DNA of 64,000 nucleotides from positions 124,001 to 188,000 of the forward strand of contig VWPU01003044.1 in NCBI GenBank assembly GCA_013398955.1. The letters are read 5' to 3'. The translations under genes and the position numbers were made by a program. Below the pieces are notes generated by a model. It was given only the letters and a program-made list of their open reading frames with translations. It did no database searches and was not told the DNA's origin. Below are positions 27,412-39,466 of this stretch, piece by piece (position 1 is the stretch's first letter; every line of letters begins with the position of its first letter). This stretch comes from Callaeas wilsoni. Its lineage: Eukaryota; Chordata; Aves; Passeriformes; Callaeidae.

Positions 27412-30400
27412 TCTTTGTATTTGCATTGCAAACTTTGAACACATTTAATTAAAATAAGAACAAAAGCATATAAGCATTTCCAATTACTTGGGTGTCATTA
27501 ATCTTTGGATTAATTTTCTTTGAGCAGCTATAATTTCCATGTGATGCTATCGAATAGCAGTTGTCTGGGCTGTTGCTCGTAAGTAGGGATCTGCTGCAGG
27601 AGTGTGTTAGATGTGAGCTGGAGCACAGATGATTGTTTGTCTTGATGAACAAAATCTGAGTCGTGCTTGGCATGCTGGGGAGAGGAAATCAAGGTGAAGA
27701 GCATGCGTTTATTGCATTGTGGAATATAAAAGGGGAAAATAAGATACGAGAGAGCATGAATATGTGCCTGTCTGTATGTATACTTGTGTTCACAGACCTC
27801 TAACTCTAGAACTATCCATTCTTTGTGGTCAGGATTTGGGTATTTAGGAGATCTAGGAAACATCATTCATGTCCCAGCTGTGAGGTAGCCTGAGTTCACT
27901 GCACCTCAGCAGAGCACTTGACCTATCTACTTTTAAACTGGCTTGCTTTTTCCTGTCACCCCTCTGATTGCACTGTTCCACTTTGAATGCATCATTAAAA
28001 ACTCCTTGGAACAGAGAGAGCCTGTTTCTCTCTGGCATGTCAGATCATTCTTAATTCACGCCATAAGAACATTTGGGGAAGCATTTGCCAGAGAAGGAAC
28101 TGCAAGCACATGTGAATTCTCTAGTTACTCTACTGATTATCTAGTTTTCTTTGCTGTCCTGTGTTCCATCAATATTTGAAGTTTCTCTTGGGTTCAGTTT
28201 CTGCTCGGGGGTTTTCCTCAGTGTAAAAGAAGCAGAAGGTTCTGTAGAGTTGTAGCATTTCTGGTTGATATTTTCTTCTTGGAGGGGCAGTACTTTGATG
28301 TGAATTACTAGGAGAAGGGAGGATTCTGACAGTCTGCCTAAGGGCTGACTATCAGACTGGAATGAATGAGAGCATATATGCATTAGCTGTATGAAAGTGC
28401 AGTCCTGCTCGTGAGCTTGTACAAGACATACAGCAGGCTTTCTTGGATAAGGAATTACTGAGGTTTTGTACAGGGAGCTCTTATGTGTATTGATAGCTGG
28501 CTCTGGAGCTGTGCTGTGACCTCCTGGCTTGCACTCCTGGCTTGTTTTTTTTCCCAAATTCCACATACTGCTTTATCCTGCACAGGAGCCATGATACCGC
28601 TGAGGCTATAAATGCAAACATAAATGAAAAGCGGGGTGGAACAGTTCTGTGCTGTAATTTGCTGGTCTTTTTGCTGCAAGGGCTGGTGATAGGTCAGCTT
28701 GAGGGTAATCCTTTCCTCTTTCCGCTATGTATGTTCAAAGGCAGTCCTCATCAGTAATAGCCCTTCTCTTGTGAAAAATGAATTTACTGTTGCCAGTCCC
28801 ACTGTAAGGGCTCTGCAGGTGGCATTTCCTGGCAGTATCTTCTGGGATCTGTGGGGAGGTCAGGTGCCACAAAGGAATGCATTCAAATAGTCAAAGTAAA
28901 AGTAAAGATCAAATTGTCAAAGGCCTTTTGTTTTCTTTCTTTTTTTTTTTTTTTCCCATAACCCTTAACTGCAAATACAGACTGTGCTACCTAAGTTTGG
29001 GTCCGTAGTGCTCACTTACACATCTGTGTATATGTGCCTCGTAAGGTCAGCTCATCTCGGGTAGACACAGTTTGGTTCCAGCTCACATTCCAACAACCTT
29101 CAAAACAGACGATGAAGTTCTAGGCCAAGAAATAAAAAGGAGGACTTGAACAGTTTTAATTTCTAATTTGATCTGACTTTTTGATCCATGTGGATATATG
29201 ACATCATTTGTATTATTCTATATGTGGGCTGATCAGAGAAGTGATAAATCCCTTGCTGTCATTCATGGAGCACAGGATTTCAGGATGCAACACCAGGCTT
29301 GACAGCTTCTGGGAGAGAAAGCAGGTCGCTGCAGCAGACGGGAATCAAACTGTAATTTTGATTTCCCCATCCTGGGCCATCAGCCCAAAACGAGGAGAGA
29401 ACTGCTGCAGGCAAAGGCTGCGGGGCCTCATGTTTGCTGAATTAAAAGGGACTGGAGGAGAGATCAGCTGGGACAGAATGACCCTGCTTCATATCTCTAC
29501 ACACTTTTTGAGGGGATCGAGTAATGCTTTGTGTGTGACTGAGGCCTCTGTACAGTCTTGTTCAGAGTTTTCAACTTTGATGTAGTGTATTTGCGCTGGA
29601 TCCTGATAAACCTATTTAGGGCCGTATTGTAAGAAATGTGATTTGGCTAAAATTCTAGTACTGTACCAGATCATAGCTAATCATAAGACACTTCTGCAAA
29701 GCAAAAAATATGTGGAACCTTTTTAGAAATACATGATTTTGATTAAAAAGAGGTTGAAATATACATTTAACAGCATTTCATTTCTCAGTTTGCAAAGATC
29801 TTTTCGAATGGCTTTCAAACAGGCAGCAAAATCGAAACAAAAGTCAGGTTTACAGGAGATGTATTATTCCAGAAGTAATTATAGAGAGTGTTACTAAGAC
29901 GGAGCACCTAAAACAATGCAACTTAATTATCCCAAGATAGATGTATAACAAATCCTCTCAAGATTAATTAAGGTCAACAAACACAAAGAAAACTCTCACA
30001 GAGGGTAAAAAAATAGAAAGGTTCTTTAGTAATTAATCCAATTTTAAACCTGAAGGATCTTATAGAAATAAACTCAATAAGAGAGGAAGACAGAAAGTAG
30101 AGGAATAATTTACTCATAGAGCACAAAAGCTGCAACTTAGAGTTTGAAGGTTTTGGTTTGGACTCACTTTGAAGACAGTCAGAATGAACCATTTCTACTC
30201 TTAACAAGAAATAAAAATGCAGGTATCATTAGCATCTTTTAAAAGACACCACTTTTGTGGGTAAAAACAGTGTAAAAAAGTCTGAAAACAGTGATCAGTG
30301 TTAGTAATCATGTTTTTCTGCTGTCATGACTGTCCTTTGGTCTCCTGCAGTCTGTCCATGGTAGTGCCATAAGCTGTAGCTTCCCCTCTCTCCCATCTCT

Positions 30401-30610
30401 TCTCCATAAAACATGCCTGGAGATGTGGAAGCTCCTTTTCGTCATTCAGGTCAGGGCTGCATGTTGGTTAAGAGCTTGTGTCTCGGAAGGGGCAGCTGCC
30501 AGGATTGTTGAGTCCAGTTCCCAGCATCATGGGATTCAGAGACATCTTGGACAACTGTGTGGCAGCCAGTCTCCTCTGCATCTTGGGGTTTTTTTGCCCT
30601 GTAAATCGAC
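27412..30610. other. No gene seen
   Basis: Frames of up to 141 codons (28141-28566 on -) and 125 codons (29208-29585 on +) have no domain or splice evidence. A T15 run lies at 28940-28954. No repeat was recognised. Confidence 0.5.
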
Positions 30611-30810
30611 AGTCCTGCTATTTGCCATTTCCTGCATGCAGGGTGTATACCCAATAATGCAGTCCTGCTATTTGCCATTTCCTGCATGCAGGGTGTATAC
30701 CCAATAATGCAGTCCTGCTATTTGCCATTTCCTGCATGCAGGGTGTATACCCAATAATGCAGTCCTGCTATTTGCCATTTCCTGCATGCAGGGTGTATAC
30801 CCAATAATGC
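30611..30810. repeat. Perfect minisatellite: 4 copies of a 50-bp unit
   Basis: The unit begins AGTCCTGCTATTTGCCATTT and ends GGGTGTATACCCAATAATGC. Four consecutive copies (30611-30660, 30661-30710, 30711-30760, 30761-30810) are identical base for base as read. The next bases, ACTCC, begin like another copy and then diverge at once. Each unit contains the perfect 12-bp palindrome CCTGCATGCAGG and the semi-palindrome GGGTGTATACCC. Fifty is not a multiple of three, so the array cannot be a coding repeat. Perfect identity implies recent expansion, active homogenisation, or an assembly effect. Confidence 0.98.
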
Positions 30811-31093
30811 ACTCCATAGGTGCCAAATCTCTTCACTCAGTTGCTTGGCTATAAATATTAATAGGGCAGAATACTTGACTTAGTGACCTAAGATGGGCAT
30901 TAACTCAACAGGTTCTCTGCTGATAGCATTAGAATATGAACTCCTTTAAAAGCTTGACCTTTTAATCACATACAATTTTGCAGGTTAAATAATAACCTTT
31001 TGATGGGTAGAAGAGACTTGGGATGGCATAGGTTTTAAAATTCCAAGTGATGTTTTCAGTGGCAGCTTTTCATTCAGCTTAGCAGATCCTCAC

Positions 31094-31167
31094 CTGCCCT
31101 AGCTGACAATGAAATTCTTTTGGCAAATGAGAGGACATTTGCTTGTCTGTTAAAGTGGACAGAAGCT
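31094..31167 (-). other. Exon-like segment, possibly of a non-coding transcript
   Basis: In minus-strand sense, a good acceptor (CAGATTGCTTTATTCTGCAG) is followed by 74 bases and a strong donor, GCAG|GTGAGG. Two frames are open and neither is recognisable. A second strong minus-strand donor, ACTCAG|GTGAGA, lies only about 160 bp upstream (intron base 1 near 31250). Two consensus donors this close are unusual in this otherwise bland region and could mark alternative exons of a minus-strand transcript. Confidence 0.2.
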
Positions 31168-34100
31168 CTGCAGAATAAAGCAATCTGAAAACATCAGTGA
31201 GATATTGGATTTATCAATGCAATGTCACTGGATAGTTGCAAAAAGTCTCACCTGAGTTGATGAGTTGGAAATGGAAGTACAAGGCTCTAGAAAAGCATTT
31301 TGATAGGCTGCATTGTGCTTAATGATGTTATATTTTGAATTTGAGAAGGTCACAATTGGATACAGACTTTTAGGGACACTTATGAGGATTGGTGCTACTA
31401 AATCTCCATCAACACACCTCAGTGGCATCTGGTCCCATTAAAAAATGCTGTAGCTCTCAAAATGCAGCCAAGCAGAGAAATTTCCCAGGAATGATCTGAG
31501 CATCTCATGACAACTATTTATACTCTGAGCTAAAAGGAACACCATTCTTGAAAGGTGTTTTTCACCATTTACCAGCTTCCATTGTTCAGATAAGAGCTGC
31601 AAAACCAGAGGCTCTTACAGTCATCACCAGTTTCCTTACCCATGAACATGGTAGTGAAGCCCTTTTTTTGCAGCAGCAGACTCTGTACTTTATATATAAA
31701 AATAAGAAATGTGTCAAAACGAGGGTTTTCCACTGGAATAGTGCAGTTTCAGAAAGTAGAAACTTCATGGGCACATATACAATTTGACACCTTTTTCAAT
31801 CGGAGGGATTGGAAGCAAATAGCTTTTTCATGTCATTTAAGTAACACTGAATCATTTCTCTCATTTAGTTTAAACATTTAATTTTCATGCTGTTTCATTT
31901 AATTCCATTTATACTTTTGTACTATAACATTCATTTTACTCTAAATTGTTCTTTATTTTCTTTTATATTGCTTCAATGTTCATTTAAAGCATTCTCTTCT
32001 CTTTTTAAACAAAAAAGATTCATCTCTATGAAAACACAGCCTTTTGGTATTTCACAAGTTTTGCAAGAATTTTTAAGTATTTTTAAGGTTCACAAGAAAC
32101 ATCAACTCTTGTGCTATTTTGCAATACAAATGCATTTCAAAATGACATAAGATCCCACTGAACAGAAATATTTTCTTCACGGTTCTAGTCGATAAATTGC
32201 TTTTGGACTGTTACAAGTACTGACAGAATGTATTATTACTTCTACTGGGTGGTATTTTTTCATTATGTCTTCAGTCTGAGTTCTGTCTAGAATGTGTTTA
32301 AGTACTCATTACATTGATCTTGTATCACAGGCTCTTTTTTTTTTAAAAAAAGAGGTATGCATTATTCAGTTTTTCAGTGATTGTGACCACACACTGTATA
32401 TAAAGGAGGAGGTCAGTGTCTTTCCAAAGAGGTGTTTTATGCAATTCCTATTCAGGTTATCCTAGCACAGCACTCTGCTGTTTGGTTTCTGTGGTTTGTT
32501 CATTGTTGTATTGTTTGGGGTTTTTTTTTTCCCCTCTGGGTGGCATGTTATTATTTCTAATCACAAACCAAACAGCTCTTCCCATTAGTCAGTGATGTGG
32601 GCTTTCTGGGTTTTTTTGTGGGGGCTTTGGTAAGGTTACTCACATTCCTTGGAAAGGGCTGGGTTTTGTCATTCATCTGCATGATTCCTTAGGATAGCTG
32701 GGGTAGATGTGGTGAATGGGCTCGTTCAAAGCAAGTTTAGGCAGCTCAGCCAACATCCTGAGCTAACATCCAGGGTTTCTGGCTGTTTGGGTGCGTGCCT
32801 ATTTTGAAGTGCTCTGCAGCCTACAGTCAGCTCAAAGCCACAGACACCATCACACCACCTTCATCTGCAGATGGTGTTTGCCCCAGCCCTGAGGACATGA
32901 CTCTTGATGTCAGTTTTCTTCTACTGCAAACCTCTTGTCTTTGTGAATCACACTTTTGTCTTAGATAAACCTAATCAAATGTCTTTAGTTTCTCAGTGAG
33001 GCATGTGACTTACATGCTGACCAGTGCTAGTAACTCTTTTGTACTCTCTCAGATCAAAGATAGTCAGGAAAGCACTGAGGCAGAGTGGAGATGCAGCGCT
33101 TTACATGAAGCAGCTGAGCAGAACCGACTCTAGTGGGTGGATGTCCACTAAATCTGGGTTGGTAGGTTGTTGGTAAGTTGGCTAAGGCTAGAGCCATAAA
33201 AATAACTTTCTTTTAAACTGCTCACACATGACATCTTGATGGTGAGGACTGTGTATTAACAGTTTCAGAACAGTGTGATTTTAGAATTGCATTTTGAAAT
33301 TTAGTCTTCATGCAGTAATTGTGACTGAAGACTTCCGGAGTGATTTATTCTTGTGGTGAGCAAGAACGCAGCCTTCCCTCTCCCCCTTGCTGCCCCAGTG
33401 GTCAATGAGAAAAAAACCTACATAAGGTGTGCTCCAAGAGTACTTTCTACACTTACTTTTACAATCCTTGTAGTATGTGAATATATTTTGGCTTTTTGTT
33501 AACTGCAATTAAGGAGGAAGGATGCATCTGCTCTCCTCTGTGATTCTCAGAATGGGAAGAAATGTTGCAGGTTTGTTTTCTCTCAGACTAAGTCAGAGCA
33601 GTGCAACCAGCCAGGATTTTAGTGAAATGTGTAGCTAAATGTCCAAGCTTCTTTAAGTAACCCTTCCCCTGTATTCCTGCTGTGAACTCATCCCTAAGCC
33701 TCCTGTGTGTAATGGTAGGACACAGAAGAGGGAAGAGTGGCTGTGAATGTAACTGTTATCCCTGCTTCACAGAGTACTTGGAATCCTTCTCTCTCCTGTC
33801 AAAGACCAAGGAGCAGGGATTATATGCTCCCCAGTTATTCGGAAATTGTTTTCCTGTTGATTTTATGCCCCAAGTGCTCTTAGGACTCAGTTATCAGTAT
33901 TCGGCATTAAAGAGGAAGGCTAAAGGAAGATACAGTATTTTGCTTGACTTGTCTCCTGTGCTAACAAAAGAAGCAAACCAGAGGGCATAGCTCATATAAA
34001 GTCCACAGAACACCACGTTTCTTATTCCTGAAGTTCTGCATAGGAGCGAACTGGGTGTAAAAAAACACCACAAACTGAAATGTTAAAATAAGCGTTTCTA

Positions 34101-34274
34101 ATGGTGTTGTTGTGGCATCATTTGCTGTCGCAATGAGACTCCATCAGCAGGTCTGAAAAAGGTGAAAGATTCCCCGGCCATGCTGGTCCAGATTTTTCAT
34201 GGCACATTTTCCACTGCAGATGATCGTGTCAGAGCTGGAGGTAGTCAGGACAAAGGGAAAAAAAAAAAGTGCTA
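31168..34274. other. No gene seen
   Basis: The region is AT-rich, with a T10A7 run at 32335-32351 and T runs near 32520. The minus-strand ACTCAG|GTGAGA donor near 31250 is the only notable signal. No coding exon is supported. Confidence 0.5.
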
Positions 34275-34299
34275 CCCCCTCCTCACCCCCCACCCTCCC
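34275..34299 (-). other. G-quadruplex / i-motif tract (G-rich on minus strand)
   Basis: On the plus strand four C runs (5, 6, 3 and 3) are separated by 6, 1 and 1 bases, so the minus strand forms a compact G3+ motif with two single-base loops, the arrangement regarded as most stable. An A run directly precedes it (about 34259-34268). Confidence 0.75.
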
Positions 34300-34418
34300 A
34301 AATTATAGTTTCTAAGGCTACAAAACTGAGAAATAAAATCAAAGGCATGACTGTCATTTGGTGTCACTGAAAATGTTTTGCTAAGTGTTCCAGTAAAGAT
34401 GATACAGTAATGGTGTCA

Positions 34419-34443
34419 CATTGTGCATTTATATGTCACAATG
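34419..34443. promoter_or_regulatory. Inverted SOX-like motif pair in a possible conserved non-coding element
   Basis: CATTGTG at 34419-34425 and CACAATG at 34437-34443 form an inverted pair with an 11-base spacer. Both match the core bound by SOX HMG factors, which often act as dimers on such pairs. The surrounding 34330-34640 has mixed, non-repetitive composition without open frames, as enhancers often do. This is suggestive only; no conservation data are available here. Confidence 0.22.
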
Positions 34444-35451
34444 CTTTTTACAGTAGCTATAGACTTTCAGATGCACTCCTTGATAATCCAGCAATTTTAT
34501 CATCAGGGAGTGATAACCTCTCAGATATGAAAGCTGATGTCAGCGTCTTCTGCCACTTTGATCTGCGCGAGCTGATGCCTTGAAAATTAATGAGAATACT
34601 ACATGTGAAATCAAAATCAATCTGCTGTGGATTCTTTCCTCTCTCCGCCTTTCCAGGAGAGCTGGCAGGGGGAGGGGGTCAGTGAGAGACCTGCGTTATC
34701 AAATCTGAAGCATGGCAGAGTATAAAGGCTGTAATCTCATCTCAGGATTCTTATGGCTTTAATAAACTCTTCATGCTTCATTCTTGCGGTTTACTGCATC
34801 ACAGGGACCCCTCTGCGAAATTGCAGCCATAAATTTTCCCTTCTGCTGGACAGATTTTACTCCCTTGCTTTGGTATATATGTCATCCTGCTTTCAACAGA
34901 GTCGAGACATGACAAAACTGATTAAACATTTGTATTACCTTTTCAAAATATACAGAGAAAAGTAATTTCTTAGATGGAGGGTAAGAAGGCAAAAAACATT
35001 GTTGAGTATAGTTCATGGGGACTTCTTGGTGCTTACAAACAGAGAGCAAAAAGTAGAATTCAACTTCTGTCACCTCTTGGGATGAAAATTCCTTGTCGCT
35101 TGATCTGAGATTGGCAAAATATCTCTATTACCATTGGCATTTGGCAAAAGGTATTAGTCAATCATCCAAAAAAGCATTATTGTCCTGCCATCTGCTCCCA
35201 CATCTGCTTAAGCCCTGATGGCCCCCAAGAAACTGTCTGCCATTAGCAGTGATCCCTAAAAATAAAGTCCTTTTTACTATGAGTAAGTGAGCTAAGTAGA
35301 CCATGTTCTCCCTTAAGATGCTAGTCTGGCTGTGATTGCACATTAATTATGTCTGGGGCTGACAGCTGTAAATTGCAGTAAGTGTTTGTTGGCCTCTGCT
35401 GGAGGAATATGTGAGGTGGAGCATGTTTCATCCCTGTTCTCCCTCTCCAAG
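34444..35451. other. No gene seen
   Basis: The first 200 bases continue the non-repetitive, possibly regulatory stretch around the SOX-like pair. The remainder shows no frame or repeat of note. Confidence 0.45.
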
Positions 35452-35815
35452 GCCCAGGCACAGCCTCAGCTCACCCTGCTGCTGGCAAAGCTTCCTCCTG
35501 CGCTACATGTACAGCTCACCAGGGCCAGCTGATGTGGCACAAGGCTGGCAGCAGCAATTGCTGTTGGATGGAGCGCAGCAAGGTGTGACACCTTTGTGTC
35601 CCCATTCCGGGGAGGCAAGCGCCGAGGGCTGCGGTCTCCTCAGCAGCACTGCTAGAGCAGAGATGGCTTCAGTGTTCGGCAGCGATGGGATGCCTGTGCC
35701 TCCCGTTTTCCAGCGGAGAAGGCATCCCCAGAGCTGCCAAGGGAGGGAAATTGCAGAGTGTAGTTGGAGTCAATACAGCTGGCAAGGAGCCATGACAGCA
35801 GTTTGGTGCACGCAA
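35452..35815 (+). other. Exon-like GC-rich open segment
   Basis: The segment is preceded by a strong polypyrimidine acceptor (CATCCCTGTTCTCCCTCTCC then AAG) and followed by AA|GTGAGT. One frame is open throughout, as part of a 191-codon frame 35411-35986 that starts at GTG rather than ATG. The stretch is clearly richer in GC and CpG than its surroundings (about nine CpG between 35570 and 35720). The predicted residues (Ser, Gln, Cys and Arg rich) show no domain, signal peptide or membrane segment that I recognise, and GC-rich DNA has fewer chance stops. It could be an unknown coding exon, a lncRNA exon or a small CpG-rich regulatory element. Confidence 0.25.
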
Positions 35816-38800
35816 GTGAGTGAGCATCAAATCACCAGTCTGAACTGGAAGAAGGCATCTCTGGGCGCTCTATGCATGCATTTAGATTGTAATCTGCACC
35901 ACATGGAGACTGTACTTACAGCTAGGAGTAAAGTTTTGTGTGTTTGGGCTTCATTGCGTGCTGTTTTCAGTGTTGAAATGGGGTGACAGTGTGACACTAG
36001 TAAAACATTTGCTTTATGTTTTGACAACTAGGAAACAAACCAATCAGAACCTTTTCTTGTTTTTTCTTTTTTCTTTTTTGGAGGTGGGGAGCATTTGAGA
36101 TTATCAGAGCATGTCCTTTTACATGGAAAATGGCCTGAAGTCCTTCATCTCCGCTTTGCTAAAATTCTCCAGTAAGCTGCAGAAAAGGTATCATGCATCA
36201 TGAAAGTTTTCCATCATGAAAAACTGCTTAGTACTAAAACTTTAAAGTTAAAAGCACTGCCCTTACATTTCTTTTGTTTCAGGGACTTGTGTTCAAATTA
36301 ATCATGACAAATATATAGAAGGCTCTTTTACTGATAATGAAAAACAAATTTAAATAACACTGGTGCCTTGATATAAATGTCACGAGGTTTGAAAATGCAA
36401 GTCTAAAGTACCAAAACTCAAAGGTCTTCAAATTAAGAGCCAATTTTAAATTTGCAGTGATCATGCTGGTTTCAGCAGGGAGCAAGTCTAAAAGAATGCA
36501 GTGCATGAATTGAAAGAGCAGTGAAGATTTATGTGTCTGCATTACAATTGCCAAAAGAATATTTTCCTTCTTTATTTTTAATGGCTCATATAAAGTCTGA
36601 AGATTCCAAAGGAAAGAAAGAAAAGATACTAAGCCTTAAATATGGAGACAAGCATACAAAATAAACATTTCATAGTTGAGGAGGCATGTAAGATGAATGA
36701 GAAGGAAGATGGATAGACAATAAGTAAAGTTTCTTCTGGCCTTATTTCCTCTTGTCCTACAGATCTGATCGCTCATTCTGATCATCCACATCCATGCTGG
36801 GACCCATTGGCGTGTGGCAGGGGAGGTGCTTCTGCAGGTTCCTCACCAGGTCTGGTTGCATTTGTAATTTGGAAATGAAGACCAGTGATTAAGCCCTTCT
36901 GTTTAGCCAGGTACCACCCACAGGCAGCTCAGCAGTTACATATACTCACATGTGTATTGCCAGTGTTCCTAGGGCTTCTGTCCTTCCATAAAGAAAAGTT
37001 ATAAGTTTGATTTGTTTTGTTTTAATTTCCCCAGCTCATTATTTTCTTGCCGTTAGCCCGTGGAAGATTTTGATGCCTGCAATATTCCATGATTCCCTTG
37101 CTCAGCTCTTTACATGCACAGCCACGAGGAGCACTTCTGCAGCGTGGTGCACCTCTGGTCTGCAGGACACTGCTGCTCTTTGGAGCCCAGAGTGCTGAGG
37201 ATGGAACATAAAGCCCTCCTACAGTGTATGTGCCAGCTGTATGTATATAATGAAAAGACCTTAAGGACCCTTATGGTGTCTCACTGATGTTTTGCCTAAC
37301 AGGTTGTATTAAAAAAAAAAAGGTAATTGGAATATGGAACACCAGATTCTTGTTCTCAGCAGATAAGAAAAAAAAAAGAAACCAACATGAGGCTTTCCAA
37401 AGTACTTGTGGGATTTAGGAAGACTGGTTTCTTAGGAATTCATAGAGCTGGACAGGAAATTATTATCCAAAGATACTTTAGCAGAAAGTATGATTCCTGC
37501 TGAATTGTTAAAAGCATTTTATTTCCAGTGGCAAAGCTGAAAAGTCCGTTTCAGATCACTTTCAGTACTTGAGCTTTAGGGATCTATGGATCTATGAATA
37601 AGAGGCTGTACATTCTTCTGGTAACTTGTATTTCCAGCCCTTTCCATCTCCTCTGGACAGAGTCTCCAAAGTACTGGCAGTTCCAATGCGCGCTGTGCTA
37701 AAATACACGTAACTGAGGTGTACCTCACACCTGACACCAAAATAGATGTAGAGCTTTAGGGAAGATACAGTTTGTAGAAGGATCTTGGGCAACAAGCAGA
37801 GCAAAGAACTACAACTTCCAGAAGGCACCTTGGGGATCTCAAAGGAAGAAGCAGCCACTGTAGCATTACTCTGTCAGTTTTAGCCAGACAAGGACTACAC
37901 TGATGAACCTTCACATCTCATTGGAAGGTCTATTTGCTCAAGGCTTTCCTTGAAGGAGAGAGGTTATATGCTGAACCGATTTGACAATAAAAGCATCAAT
38001 GTCAGTTCTGCAATCCTTGATGAACTCATAATGTTTTAAATTGAAATACATTTGTCCAGAGCCTGCCATGGCTATATATATCCATCAGAAAGGAAAATGA
38101 AGTATCATGTTATTTCTGATCCACCAGCAGCTGTACAGAAGCTGCTGCTCTGTGCCAAATGTGCTACTTAACCAGGTGGAACAGGGGCAACAAAAGTTTT
38201 CACAGCCATGTCCTTCCATTGTCCTGCTATGTTGATTGCTGTATTTCCAAGGTATTGAGCTCGTAGTCAAAACTTGCCTAAGCATTGGAAATTTTCAAAG
38301 ATATGCAGGACAGCTCATCACCCAGCTCCCACACCAAGACCTACACATTTCAGGATCAAAATATGAGTCCACTCAGCCAAATAAGATGCTGTTTTCTTGT
38401 GGATTTATTTATTCAGCCCCTGTAGCTGTACACGCAGGAGCAGAGCAGGATTCCAGAACAAGTCAGTGCAAGATCCAAGGGAGAAATGAATGGATATCTG
38501 CTAAGCAAGAGGGTGTCCAGGAGAAAGTAGTAGCCCGTTTACTCCCCGGTACTCTGATCAGACTTGTTTTAGTGAGATTTGTGATCTGTGCTGCGTCCTA
38601 GAATATCAGAGGATTTAGTCAATGTAAAGCAATTACTGTTCATAGGAAACATTGCACTGTCTTTGGTTTTGAGCTGGATAGCTCAAGAGCCAAAGGCAGG
38701 CTACAGAGTTGGTAGCAGTGTTTGGATTGTCTCCTCTCATTGTCATGCATTGTCCCTGTCACTTGGCATTTGCTAGTTTTCTGTCCATTATGCTTGCTCA

Positions 38801-39428
38801 GCTACTTCATCTGTTCTCATAACAAAGCTACAAGAAACAGGTTAAGCTACATATTAATGTTTCAGTGCAACGCTGCAATTTGATAACAATAAACAGAAGC
38901 TTTTATGAGGCTGTAAATGTCTCTTCCATTTATAAATATTGTACTATAACTGCAGGCTCTAGGGTTATCAGGCAGTCAAACCTTTCATCAAAGCCAAATA
39001 GTTCCTAAAGTACCACTCTAAAAATCTTTTGCAGGCATTAATGTTTCATTAGTTCTCTCAAATGAGTCTCCTTGGGAATCTGTATAGCAAGTAAAATCTA
39101 GCTCTAACCCATGGAAAAATTAACTGCATTTTTAAATCCTTTCTTTAGAATTTACTCCACATGGCTTGTGGTGGTACAAAGCTGCTATTCTAAATGTATT
39201 CAGCTTAAAGGGTAGCAGTAAAATTAATAGCATAGGTACAAGTACATTATACCAATGCACCCTCACCCTCCAGCCAGGATTCTTTCTGCCCATCCAGCTC
39301 TCCATCTCTCCCTTGCTTTTCCATGGAGGGGGACTTCCTGCATCTATGTAGCCAAGCCAAATTTATGGAAACTCTGAAGTTGCACCCACAGTGCAACAAC
39401 CAAGAAAGCACTGTCCAGGTATTTGATT
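35816..39428. other. No gene seen
   Basis: Short T/C-rich tracts occur at about 36056-36080, with A runs near 37311 and 37369. Frames reach 121 codons without domains. No mobile element was recognised. Confidence 0.5.
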
Positions 39429-39466
39429 GATTCACAGATTCTCAGGGCAGCAGGGACCACTGTGAC
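39429..39466 (-). mobile_element. Probable ancient CR1-like fragment (turtle/crocodile-type 3' end)
   Basis: ATTCACAGATTCTCAGGGCA followed by GCAGGGACCACTGTGAC resembles the reverse complement of the 3' end of older sauropsid CR1 families, whose sense reads as TCACAATGGTCCCTTCTGGCC and so on. Only about 38 bp align by eye and flanking similarity is lost, so the call rests on a short block. Confidence 0.45.

Noticed and set aside
28141..28566. 141-codon minus-strand frame
   Set aside because: No recognisable domain or exon boundaries; low-complexity DNA lies at its upstream end.
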